NCBI RefSeq assembly: GCF_003073135.1
Contig: NZ_PGDQ01000028.1
Span: 1 to 43,766, forward strand
Source: Euzebya rosea
GTDB lineage: Bacteria > Actinomycetota > Nitriliruptoria > Euzebyales > Euzebyaceae
DNA: 43,766 bases
Direction: 5' to 3'
Within the stretch, counting starts at the first letter, position 1, and each line of letters begins with the position of its first letter. The notes beneath the pieces were generated by a model. It was not told the origin of the DNA, searched no databases, and saw only the letters and a list, made by a program, of their open reading frames with translations. The translations under genes were made by a program, and so were the position numbers. This document shows positions 7,344 through 15,128 of the stretch, piece by piece.

Positions 7344-9224
7344 CTAGCTAGCGAGAAGGAAAGTATGTGCCCGCGAGCGCGAGATTCTGGGATCGGTCTC
7401 GCGCCAGTGCCGCCGCGATGTCGATGACCCTGTCCGTTGACCGAGCCCCCGGGTGGTTGGCGTCTGGATCATATGGCTCAGCGTGTGCTGTCCGATGCAC
7501 GCGAACTGCTCGGTGATGCCGGGAGAGCATGACGTAGACGAACTGGCGGTAGGCCGTGTCGTCGACGAGCACGTGGGAGGTGTCGACGGTCCTGCCCTGG
7601 GCCTTTGGACGGTCGTGGCGTAGGCGTGGGCAAGGCCCCCGTTCTCCATGTAGTCGACCGGTAGCACGATGGCCTGGCCGTGGGCGTCGGTGGCGTGCAC
7701 CTCGTCCGGGGTGATGGCGTCGATGGTGGCGATGGTGCCGTTGAGTACCCCAAGCAGGCGGTTGTTGCGCAGGCACAGGATCTGGTCGCCGACGCGGTAC
7801 CCGGTGCCGCCGATGATCGTTTCTGGGCCGTACAGCGCTCCGGCCTCGTCCAGTCGTTCACGGGCGTGGGCGTTGAGGCGGTCGACTTGGTCTTGGCGGC
7901 CGGCGAGCATGGTTGTGGATAGGCCGACCCTGCGGTCATTCCACCAGCCTTGGACGACTGCGGCGACGGCCTGATCCGACGTGTCGTGGACGGTGTACCG
8001 CTCTGGCTGGGTGAAGTGGGCGAGGGCGACCGCGTCGTTGTGGTCGCGGATGGCGTTGACGGCGGCTCGTTCGGCGGGGTCCTGCTGCCGCCGGTTCGTG
8101 ACGAGCTCCACGGTGTGGGAGTGGCGAGTGAGTGCGCGGAAAAAGCCGCCGGCGTCGATTTCGGGGAGCTGATGGTGGTCGCCGACCAGGATCAGGCGGG
8201 CGCCGACGGCGGCGGTGTGATCGATGAGGCGGGCGAGCTTGCGGGTTCCGATCATGGCGGCTTCGTCGATGACGATGACGTCGTTGTGCCGCAGAGGGTT
8301 GGTGTCAAGCTCGGCGAGGAGCCCGTCGACCGAGGCTGCGGCCATCCCCGTTTCCTCACCCAACTGCTGGGCCGTTCGTGCGGCCAAGGCGGCTCCCATG
8401 ACAGTGCACCCTGCGGCTCGCCAGAGCGGGACTGCGGCGGCGAGGGCGGTGGTCTTGCCGGCGCCGGCGCGACCGACCACGACCTGCACACCCTCAGTGC
8501 CCGTGGTGATCTGGCGCACCATCCGGGCCTGTTCCTCAGCGAGGAACTGCTGGGCTGTGAGGACGCGATCGACGTGGGTGGGCTCGCAGCTCACCGTGGC
8601 CACGGCGGTCGACGCCTGCTCCAGGGCCCGTCGTTCGGTCTCCAGCAGATCGTGGGTCGAGTAGACGGTCTCGGTGCTCCCTGCCTCTCGGTGAGGACGG
8701 AGACCGGCCGGGGCGCCCGCCACGGTGAGGTCGGATCGGACCTCCAACTGTCGGGCCCGTCGGCGGGCCCTCCAGGTCAGCACGCCGACGGGGTCGCGGA
8801 CTCCGTCCAAGGACTCGGCCAGCAGCTCGTTGGCGAGCTCGTCGGGGCGCGTCTCCGTGTTGGTGAGGATGCGCGACACGATGCCCCGCAGGGGCTGGCT
8901 CTCGTCGGCCGGGACTCCGGCCGCTGCCGCCAGGCGGGCCAGGGCCCGGTCGACGTCGGAGGAGACCGGGGAGGTGGGGGCGGGTTGGGAGAGCATGACG
9001 GCGACCCCCGCTTCGCTGTCGAGCGTTGCGTCGGTGAGACGCTCCAGCGTCTCAAGCGGGGCGCCTCGGGGCAGCCGGTCGCACCAGGCGCGGACGACGT
9101 CACGGCGGCGGAAGGTCGAGGTGCGTTCCGTCAATCCGTTGGGACCGCCCAGCGCCAGCATGACTTGGTCGGCGTCGATGTCATCGAGCTCCCGGCGATG
9201 GTCTTGGAACAGCAGCCGCCCCAC
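7344..9224 (-). pseudogene. helicase half of a broken MobF-type relaxase/helicase
   Basis: This 626-codon frame holds the RecD/TraI-like superfamily 1 helicase part: Walker A GRAGAGKTT, Walker B VIVIDEAAM, then ILVGDHHQLPEIDAGG and RQQDPAE. Near its end the text reads AHAYATTV, then QRPRAG, where the family has HKAQG. The frame +1 reads KAQGRTVDTSHVLVDD and ends AGTYFPSR at 7348, so one base was lost around 7604-7608 and the natural C-terminus is in the other frame. The N-terminal side also starts out of frame with the relaxase part, because of the 8-bp duplication at 9307-9322. The original product, about 920 residues, would nick and unwind DNA for conjugative transfer. It is now almost certainly non-functional unless the frameshifts are sequencing errors. 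Confidence 0.85.
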
Positions 9225-9274
9225 GCGATCAGGACCGAAGTCGATGGCTTCCGCGCGGCTGGTCCAGCGATCGT

Positions 9275-10117
9275 TCAGCGTCGCGGCGCTGACGCCGTAC
9301 TCCTTGCGTTGCCGCGTTGCCGCGTGGCCAGGGTGGCGACCTGGGCGGCCTTCGCGGAGGAGTGCCCGGTCGCGTCGAGTGCGGCGAGGATGTCGGCGCG
9401 ACGGCGGGAGAAGTGCTCAATGACCTCTCGCGGAACGCCCTGTAGGTCGGCGGCGCCGTTGACCACTGGCTGCCATGCCACCCCGAGGGCGGACGTGAGC
9501 TCGTGGCGGAGCACCGCTTGGTAGACGAAGCCGGCGGTCTTGGAGTGGGTGTAGAGCAGCCGGCCGTTGAGGGTGCGCCAGCGGTCGTCGTCGGGGGTGT
9601 GGGCGAGGTTGGCGACCAGCACGTGGCTGTGCAGCAGCGGGTCGCCGGCGCGGGAGGTGCGGTGGCGGAACACCGCGGCGACGGCGCCGTCGGCCTCGAC
9701 GTGATCGACCCCGTTGGTGCCGCGGCGGGTGCCGATCGCGTGTCGCTCGAGGAACTCCAACGCGGTGGCGACCGCCCGGTCGTGACACGCCCGCACCTCC
9801 TCGGCCACGTCGGGCGTGCTCAGCGCCCACAGCAGCGACACCGACTTGGGGGCTCGGAAGGTCAGGTCGAAGCCTGGGAGCCGCGGCCCCCCGAACCCGC
9901 GGAGGAGCTTGTCGCCAGTTCGGGGATGGACGCCGGCCAGGACGGCCTCCAGGTCCGACGCGGTGACCCGACCCGACACGCCGAGCCGCGACGCGGCGTT
10001 GCCCGTCCACCAGCCGGGCGCCTCGCCCGCGCCGAGGTAGTAGTCCTCGACCCCGGAGGCGACGACCTCGAGGTAGTACTCCCCGCCGTTGACGGCGAGC
10101 TTGCCGATGTTCAGCAC
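9275..10117 (-). pseudogene. TrwC-type relaxase half of the broken relaxase/helicase
   Basis: The 280-codon frame begins MLNIGKLAVNGGEYYLEVV and carries the MobF relaxase domain: N-terminal tyrosines (YYLEVV, DYYLG) for strand cleavage, the FDLTFRAPKSVSLLWAL segment, and the metal-binding histidines around LLHSHVLVAN and the nearby helix. It breaks after VATLATRQR. There the sequence carries two copies of an 8-bp unit; removing one restores KEYGVSAATLNDRW and continuous reading into the helicase half. The winged-helix gene lies 40 nt upstream on the same strand, a layout I associate with actinobacterial integrative elements. The loss of the gene suggests the element can no longer mobilise itself. 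Confidence 0.85.
9307..9322. repeat. 8-bp tandem duplication that frameshifts the relaxase
   Basis: CGTTGCCG occurs twice in tandem (9307-9314 and 9315-9322). Deleting one unit joins the relaxase and helicase frames into the expected family sequence, so this is most simply a replication-slippage duplication in a formerly intact gene. Confidence 0.85.
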
Positions 10118-10157
10118 CGCGCACCCCTCCCCTGCTCACGAAGGCTCGCGAGCCCGG

Positions 10158-11447
10158 TCACCGGGTCGCCTCCAGCCCCGCACCCCTCGACCGTTCATCG
10201 CGGTCGAGCTCGACCTCGACGGGCCCTGCATCGGCGATCCGGACCGCGTCGGCGAGGCGCGACTTCCAGTCCGATGAGACCTCGACCGCGGGCAGCTCGA
10301 TCATGGACAGCGACGGGTCGTACGGGACCGGCCCGGCGTCGGGCAGCGCGTCGGCGAGCGCGTCGCGCAGCGACCCGCCTCGGGAGGCCCCGAACGCCTT
10401 CGCGGCCCACCCGCCCAGCTCCCCGATCACCGCCGGCGCCGAGCGGCGACCCAGGCCAGCGACCGGCGTGGTCACCTTGCCGACGGCATCGGCCAGGGCG
10501 CCGTCGTCCAGCACCGTGACGGCAAACGCGGCCCACGCCTGGTGCGCCAGCCCGTCCGGCTCCACCGACGGCGGCTGGTAGTCGGGCACTCGCGGGGTGG
10601 GTTCCTGCTCGCGCTGGCGGCGCTGCTGGGCCTCGACCGCCCATCCGTCGCGCACCGCTTTGACGAGCCAGCCTGCGGGGTTGCGGACCCGTTCCCACGG
10701 CAGCGCGTCCAGGGCCGCCTCGATGAGGTCCTCACCGTGGTCGTCGATCAGCGCCTCCGCCGCCGACTGGTCCAGACCGTACCGGATCAGCTGCGAGACC
10801 AGCACGCCCGACGGCGGCTCGTGCGCGTGTTGTTGTTCTTCTTTAGCAACAGCAGGTCTTGTGTTTTGTCCCACGTCACGGTGTCCCGTGACATGGGACA
10901 CGGGGCCTGATTCGGCCGTGTCCCAGGACATGGGACGCGGGTCCTCCGCCTCCGCGTCCCCATTCGTGGGACACGGGTCAGTCTCGACCCTCGGGGTCGT
11001 GGTGAACCGCTCGATGCAGGCCGACGGGTCCAGCACGTACCAGGACGCCGCGTAGCGTCCCGAGTCGGTCTGCCGCTGCTCCTCGTGCAGCACGAACCCG
11101 AAGACCCGCAGCCGGCCCAGGTGCTTGGCGACGGCGTTCTTGGACAGGCCGAGGTTGTCGGCGATCCGGCGGACGTTGGTGTGGGCGACCAGCCGTCCGC
11201 GGTCGTCCAGTCGGGCGTCCAGGGCGATGTCCTCGAGCACCGCCCACGCGGTCACCCCGACGGCCCGCTTCACCTCACGGGAGGACGGGAAGACCTTGGC
11301 GTACGGCTCGGCCCGACCGATGATCCGACCGTCGGACAGCACCCGGCCGATCTCTTGGCCGAACGCGACGACGTCCCTCGCGACACGCGCACCCGTTGGG
11401 ACCCCTCCACCGGGCCCGCTCAGGACGGGAACCTCGCGGCCCCGCAC
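10158..11447 (-). CDS. winged-helix DNA-binding protein of an integrative element
   Basis: The 429-residue protein starts at GTG 11447. Residues about 55-120 form a helix-turn-helix: VTAWAVLEDIALDARLD, then VRRIADNLGLSKNAVAKHLG, then a wing RLRVFGFVLHEE. The middle has a QLIRYGLDQSAAEALIDDHG unit and a WERVRNPAGWLVKAVRDGW motif, seen in replication and transfer proteins that read out short DNA repeats. The rest is charged and Pro-rich. Proteins of this layout commonly sit directly upstream of MobF relaxases in actinobacterial elements, as here, and are thought to act in element replication, segregation or control of transfer. No catalytic residues are visible. It overlaps the small upstream gene by 28 nt. 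Confidence 0.75.
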   Translation of the reverse strand: MRGREVPVLSGPGGGVPTGARVARDVVAFGQEIGRVLSDGRIIGRAEPYAKVFPSSREVKRAVGVTAWAVLEDIALDARLDDRGRLVAHTNVRRIADNLGLSKNAVAKHLGRLRVFGFVLHEEQRQTDSGRYAASWYVLDPSACIERFTTTPRVETDPCPTNGDAEAEDPRPMSWDTAESGPVSHVTGHRDVGQNTRPAVAKEEQQHAHEPPSGVLVSQLIRYGLDQSAAEALIDDHGEDLIEAALDALPWERVRNPAGWLVKAVRDGWAVEAQQRRQREQEPTPRVPDYQPPSVEPDGLAHQAWAAFAVTVLDDGALADAVGKVTTPVAGLGRRSAPAVIGELGGWAAKAFGASRGGSLRDALADALPDAGPVPYDPSLSMIELPAVEVSSDWKSRLADAVRIADAGPVEVELDRDERSRGAGLEATR

Positions 11448-11629
11448 GACGCCTCGTCGGCGGCGAGCGCCAGGTTCGCGGCCAGCGCCAACGCCTCGGA
11501 CGGCAGCAGCGACACGACACCGTCGCGACGGGTGTCGAGGACCACCTCGCCGCGCTCTCCGACGACCACCGACGGCACCTCACGGGCACCCCCGAGGGCA
11601 GCGCCGACGAACCCCTCCATGCCCCTCAT
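11420..11629 (-). CDS. small conserved element protein
   Basis: The 69-residue frame starts best at ATG 11629, where GGGGGTG lies a few bases upstream; ATG 11653 is possible but lacks a site. The product reads FVGAALGG, then VVVGERGEVVLDTRRDGVV, then LLPSEALALAANLALAADEA, a beta hairpin followed by a helix. It overlaps the winged-helix gene downstream by 28 nt, so they share an operon. A diverged second copy of its middle, 12863-12950, differs mainly at third codon positions, which supports real coding and conservation. Function unknown; a small regulator or partner of the winged-helix protein would fit. Confidence 0.65.
   Translation of the reverse strand: MRGMEGFVGAALGGAREVPSVVVGERGEVVLDTRRDGVVSLLPSEALALAANLALAADEASCGAARFPS
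11467..11554. repeat. 88-bp direct repeat, copy 1 (inside the small element gene)
   Basis: By eye this matches 12863-12950 at 82 of 88 positions, without gaps. Copy 1 lies inside the element and copy 2 outside its tRNA-derived border. Confidence 0.9.
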
Positions 11630-11719
11630 GAGACACCCCCGAAAGAGGGCCATTCGCTCCCAGCTCGCTCCCAGAAAACCTGGCAGCGACCGTCAGAGGG
11701 GGTCAGCGGCCGACACGCC

Positions 11720-11758
11720 GAAACCGCGAAACCGCAGGTCAGGTGGCATTTGGTGGCA
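11720..11758. repeat. short direct repeats next to the attachment site
   Basis: GAAACCGC occurs twice in tandem at 11720-11735. GGTGGCA occurs at 11742-11748 and 11752-11758, ten bases apart and so on the same DNA face. They lie 45-80 bp inside the element border, where tyrosine integrases and excision factors bind arm-type sites. The role is inferred from position only. Confidence 0.5.
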
Positions 11759-11800
11759 CCACGGGCAGGGCGCGTCAGGGGCCGAAAAGGCCTCCAACGC

Positions 11801-11845
11801 CTTCCCAAGCTGAATACGGGGGTTCGATTCCCCTCACCCGCTCCA
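11801..11845 (+). other. attachment site: 3' half of a tRNA-Gly(CCC) gene
   Basis: The 45 bases read as a tRNA from the anticodon loop onward: CTTCCCAAG (anticodon CCC), the 3' anticodon stem GCTGA, a T-arm with TTCGATT, and an acceptor strand CACCCGC followed by TCCA. The 5' side does not continue the tRNA: the anticodon stem would need TCAGC and has unrelated bases. This is what remains at the far end of an element that integrated into the 3' end of a tRNA-Gly gene and kept an identity segment. The intact tRNA should be at the other border, left of this window. Confidence 0.8.
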
Positions 11846-11965
11846 TCCATCCATCCATGCAGCTGGCCCCTCGGTGGAGGCCGTCGACCCACGTGACTGC
11901 GAGGCGGTGGCAGCGGTTCCCCTGGCCACGAGGTGCCCCGGGCCCGGTCAGGGCAGGATGAGCGC

Positions 11966-12409
11966 ATGACCGCCCAACGCCCCTCCATCCCCCGCTTCCA
12001 CCTCGCCGTCCCCGTGGACGACCTCGACGCCGCCCGGACGTTCTACGCCGACCTGCTGGGGCTGGAGCAGGGTCGCAGCGACGACCGCTGGATCGACTGG
12101 AACATGTTCGGCCACCAGTTCGTCACCCACCTCGTCGACGCTGACGACGACCCACGGGGAGAGCGGGCCCACAACCCGGTGGACGGTCACGACGTCCCGG
12201 TCCCACACTTCGGTGTCCTGCTGGACCCGGACACGTTCACGGCGCTGGCCGAGCGCCTGCGCGCCGCCGAGGTCCGCTGGGTCATCGAGCCGTACCTGCG
12301 CTTCGAGGGCCTGCCCGGTGAGCAGTGGACGATGTTCCTGCTGGACCCCGCCGGCAACGCCCTGGAGTTCAAGGCCTTCGCCGACGACGCGCAGGTCTTC
12401 GCCATCTGA
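11966..12409 (+). CDS. VOC (glyoxalase/bleomycin-resistance fold) family protein
   Basis: The 147-residue protein starts at ATG 11966. It has the paired beta-alpha-beta-beta-beta layout of vicinal-oxygen-chelate proteins: RFHLAVPVDDLDAARTFYAD at the start and WTMFLLDPAGNALEFKAF at the end, with candidate metal ligands H14, H75-like PHFGVLLD and the Glu of ALEFKAF. NPVDGHDVPVPHFG marks the second module. The substrate cannot be assigned; members include small-molecule dioxygenases, lyases and resistance proteins. It is the first intact gene outside the element border and has chromosomal codon use. Confidence 0.85.
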   Translation: MTAQRPSIPRFHLAVPVDDLDAARTFYADLLGLEQGRSDDRWIDWNMFGHQFVTHLVDADDDPRGERAHNPVDGHDVPVPHFGVLLDPDTFTALAERLRAAEVRWVIEPYLRFEGLPGEQWTMFLLDPAGNALEFKAFADDAQVFAI

Positions 12410-12429
12410 CGTCGCGTGCACCGTCGACG

Positions 12430-12852
12430 ATGCCGCCGACCTGCCCGCACTGCGGGGGGCCCGAGTGCGAGACGCGGTTCCACGCCTGCCTGGAACAGGA
12501 CTACAGCGACCCTGGCTACGGGGCGGTCCACCACTTGGTCGTCGGCGCCTACATGCTGCAGCACGACGCCTACGCCGACGACGTGCGCGCGGCGATGGCC
12601 GAGTTCGTGCTCGCCCACCTCGACCGACCACCGACCGCATACACCATGCGCCGCATCCGCGCCCACACCGATGGGCCCGCCCGGGTCCGTCGACGTCCCG
12701 ACGACCCCCCTCCTGCACGGGCGCCCGCCGATGAGGCGCACGGTCCGCGGGTGACGGTCGCCGACGTCGACACGACGTCCGCCGCGGCCTACCGCCGTAC
12801 CGTCCGGCGCTGGGCCGAGGCGGTCGCCCGCGACGTTGCGCAGGACCGCTGA
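12430..12852 (+). CDS. DUF5946 family protein
   Basis: The 140-residue product opens with CPHCGGPECETRFHACLEQD, a Cys/His-rich motif that may bind zinc, then YSDPGYGAVHHLVVGAYMLQHD, the hallmark of DUF5946 proteins. ATG 12430 is the first start in frame after the VOC gene (20 nt gap), so the two could share a transcript. The C-terminal half is charged and ends in an RTVRRWAEAVARDVAQ helix. The biochemical role of the family is unknown to me. Confidence 0.8.
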   Translation: MPPTCPHCGGPECETRFHACLEQDYSDPGYGAVHHLVVGAYMLQHDAYADDVRAAMAEFVLAHLDRPPTAYTMRRIRAHTDGPARVRRRPDDPPPARAPADEAHGPRVTVADVDTTSAAAYRRTVRRWAEAVARDVAQDR

Positions 12853-12862
12853 CTCACCTCGC

Positions 12863-12950
12863 GCGCCAGGTTCGCGGCCAGCGCCAACGCCTCGGACGGC
12901 AGCAGCGCGACGACGCCCTCGCGGCGGGTGTCGAGGACCACCTCGCCACG
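12863..12950 (-). pseudogene. diverged fragment of the small element gene, copy 2
   Basis: The minus strand reads GEVVLDTRREGVVALLPSEA followed by LALAANLARE, homologous to the product of 11420-11629. Six differences lie in 88 bp and most are silent, so the copies diverged as coding sequences and do not come from a fresh local duplication. It has no start codon or flanking partner genes. It looks like the scar of a second, related element or of an earlier border. Confidence 0.65.
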
Positions 12951-12982
12951 CGGTTCGCCCGGGCGCCCCGTCGGCGGGCGTC

Positions 12983-13450
12983 CTACTCCGGTATCCGGTC
13001 GATGACGGTCACGGTACGGGCGAACCAGACGGCGCCTTCGGCTCCGGGGGCGCAGTGTGAGTGGTCCACCTGGTAGTGGCCCCCGCCCATCTTCAGGATG
13101 TCGCCTTCACGGGCGACGACCTCGCCATCGGGCCCCAGCAGCTCGAGCCCGGACTCCGCGCTCCGGGCGGAGAACCCGTGCGGCCACACGACGCTCCGCC
13201 CCCTTGCCGGGTCGCCGCCCGAGATCCACACACAACCTTGTCCATCGAAGGTCAGGACCCCGTACACGAGTGCCTCCTCACCGCAGAACTCGTCTTCCTC
13301 ACACGTCGGGATCGCCAGCACCGAGCCGGAGGCCGCCTCAGGGGAGGACGTTCCCGCGGCGCCCTGTGTCGCAGGGGCCGAACCTCCGCCGGTGCAGCCC
13401 GGGAGCGCAACCGAGAGCGCGACGAGCAACAGCAGGAGGCGGAGGGGCAT
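12983..13450 (-). CDS. secreted lipoprotein of unknown function
   Basis: ATG 13450 gives 155 residues beginning MPLRLLLLLVALSVALPGC, a lipoprotein signal peptide with lipobox LPGC and the acylated Cys at 19. A Gly/Ser/Ala/Thr linker to about residue 45 follows. The mature domain has CEEDEFCGEE, GQGCVWISGG and HSHCAPGAEG, so four cysteines may form two disulfides outside the membrane. Longer in-frame starts upstream would put charged sequence before the signal peptide and are rejected. No family recognised. It is transcribed toward the element scar at 12863-12950. Confidence 0.75.
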   Translation of the reverse strand: MPLRLLLLLVALSVALPGCTGGGSAPATQGAAGTSSPEAASGSVLAIPTCEEDEFCGEEALVYGVLTFDGQGCVWISGGDPARGRSVVWPHGFSARSAESGLELLGPDGEVVAREGDILKMGGGHYQVDHSHCAPGAEGAVWFARTVTVIDRIPE

Positions 13451-13605
13451 GCCGCGTTGGACGTCCTGCGATGGTCCCGGGTTGCGTCGATGGGACGCTC
13501 CTCGCCGAAGCAGGATCCGGGGTTGCCGGGCCCCCTGCGATCCACACAGACCTCCCCACAGGGCAAGTCGGGGGCCGTCCACGATCCAGCTGATGGGTCT
13601 GGTGT

Positions 13606-14091
13606 TTGGACCGCCCGGGAGTGGTGTCCGCGTGCAGTCATTGGGACGTCACGGCGGGCCGGATCGGCTCCTTCGTCGGGTACCCGGTCCTGCTCACCCC
13701 GACCGACCACCTCAACGCCGAGACGGAGCAGGCACTGCTCGACCCGGCACCCAGCCGGGTCCTCGTCCCGGGAGGAACGGCGTCGGTGGACGACGCGACC
13801 TTCGCCACGATCGAGGCGGTCCTTCCCGAGGCGGAGGTACGCCGTGTCGCCGGCCCCACCCGGATCGAAACCGGCGCCGAGCTGACGCGACTCGCGCTGG
13901 ACGAGCTCTACCCCGAATCGGAGGAGTCCCCGCAGTACGCCGTCGTCGTCGGCCTCCTCCCGTGCGGTCGTGGCAGCCGTGGCCGGCGAGGGCTGCGGGG
14001 CGTAGCGGCTCGTGGACCCGGCGACCGGTCGTGGATGACCGGTCGCCGTACTGGGGCGCTACCCGACGCTCGTCAGCGCGTCAGAAGCTGA
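13606..14091 (+). pseudogene. remnant of a cell-wall-binding repeat 2 (CWB2) protein
   Basis: Residues about 20-115 of this frame match a CWB2 repeat: GYPVLLTPTDHLNAETEQAL, RVLVPGGTASVDDATFATIE, then VRRVAGPTRIETGAELTRLA. CWB2 modules come in threes and bind cell-wall polymers of Gram-positive bacteria. Here only about one repeat is left. There is no signal peptide upstream, and after YAVVVG the frame turns into Arg/Gly-rich noise where the family has a D-x-FPDALAA-type segment. This is a truncated gene fragment, not a working surface protein. Confidence 0.7.
14020..14046. terminator. strong hairpin, likely terminator
   Basis: GGCGACCGGT and ACCGGTCGCC form a perfect 10-bp stem with an 8-base loop, 35 bp beyond the stop of the minus-strand membrane protein gene. 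There is no T tract, as is common for actinobacterial terminators. Confidence 0.6.
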
Positions 14092-14863
14092 AGTCGATGC
14101 TGACGGTGTCCCCTTCGCTGATGGTCTCGCCGCCCGACTCGACCAGCGAACCGTCGACGAAGATGTCGTAGCCGAAGCTCGATGCCACCAGGTTGCAGGC
14201 GGAGAACAGCGTCACCTCGAGGGTGTAGACCCCGTCGCTGCCGATCGTGCCGACCGACTCCTCCGCAGGGAAGAAGTTGACGCAGTCCCCCGTCGTGTCG
14301 TTGTCCGCGCCGATCACGTCGCCGTTCGGCGTGATCAGGCGAGCATCGAAGTCGGACCCGTCATCCCAGAAGACCTGGGCTCGCACGTCGTAGTCCTCCT
14401 GTCCCGCCTCCACCTGCGGGGGTGCTGCCGGAGCCGGCGGGGGTGGCGGTGCCGGGGCCGGAGCAGGCGCTGGTGGGGGAGGTGGTGCGGGCGCGGGTGC
14501 CGGTGCCGGTGCTGGCGCTGGCGCAGGAGCCGCTGGGGGCGTGGTGGCCGCAGGCGGCTGCGTGGGGGCCGCGGCGGGCGTCGACGCCGACGCCGGCTGG
14601 GTGGGCGTCTCGAGCGCGACGTCTCCGTCGCCGTCATCGCCCTGGGACGTGAACAGCACGAAGCCGCCGACCGCCAGCGCGATGACCAACGCGGCGATAC
14701 CGAAGTACAAGGGCTTGCGGTCGGGAGGGGGTGGTGGCCCGTAGCCCCCGCCCGGTGGGCCGTACCCCTGCCCCGGTGGGCCGTAGCCCCCGCCGGGCGG
14801 GCCGTAACCCCCGCCGGGCGGGCCGTAGCCCTGACCACCCTGTGGCGGATGAGGTGCGGACAT
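14081..14863 (-). CDS. single-pass membrane protein with GYGPPGG repeats and extracellular domain
   Basis: ATG 14863 follows AAGGAGG with good spacing, so the ATG six codons earlier is rejected. The 260-residue product has four to five GYGPPGGG repeats (residues 10-45, probably cytoplasmic), one membrane helix (PLYFGIAALVIALAVGGFVL, about 51-70), a long Pro/Ala linker (about 90-150), and a folded C-terminal domain of 105 residues. That domain reads YDVRAQVFWDDGSDFDARLI, TPNGDVIGADND, a Cys pair (GDCVNFF, SACNLV) and GYDIFVDGSLVESGGE. It loosely recalls beta-sandwich domains of the DUF2135 kind. The layout suggests an anchored extracellular sensor or binding domain. Partner unknown. Confidence 0.8.
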   Translation of the reverse strand: MSAPHPPQGGQGYGPPGGGYGPPGGGYGPPGQGYGPPGGGYGPPPPPDRKPLYFGIAALVIALAVGGFVLFTSQGDDGDGDVALETPTQPASASTPAAAPTQPPAATTPPAAPAPAPAPAPAPAPAPPPPPAPAPAPAPPPPPAPAAPPQVEAGQEDYDVRAQVFWDDGSDFDARLITPNGDVIGADNDTTGDCVNFFPAEESVGTIGSDGVYTLEVTLFSACNLVASSFGYDIFVDGSLVESGGETISEGDTVSIDFSF

Positions 14864-15128
14864 GGGTTCCTCCTTGCGCATGGCGCGGTCAGGCGTCGAG
14901 AGGCGTTCTGCACCCTCCCCCCGTCTGGGCGTGGCTGGTCGAAAAGCGGAGCGGCTCCGCTGCGGACGCTACTGCACGGGCCGTGGACGAGTGGGTCGAG
15001 GAACGACAAATGCCTCGAAGTGACTACGTCTCGTCCCGGGAAGACGAAACTCGCTGCCCGGGGGCCCGACCTCCCTCGGGCGCGCAGTGCCCAGTTCCGC
15101 GGGCGACCGGCCCAGTACCGTCGGGGTG

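Noticed and set aside
7950-9524. 524-codon plus-strand frame over the relaxase
   Set aside because: The minus strand shows clear helicase and relaxase motifs; this frame is a Gly/Val/Asp-rich shadow.
11801-11845. Intact tRNA-Gly gene
   Set aside because: The bases upstream of the anticodon loop do not form the D-arm or the 5' acceptor strand; only the 3' half is present.
11841-11858. CCAT tetranucleotide repeat after the tRNA end
   Set aside because: Only about four units, with no associated feature; probably incidental.
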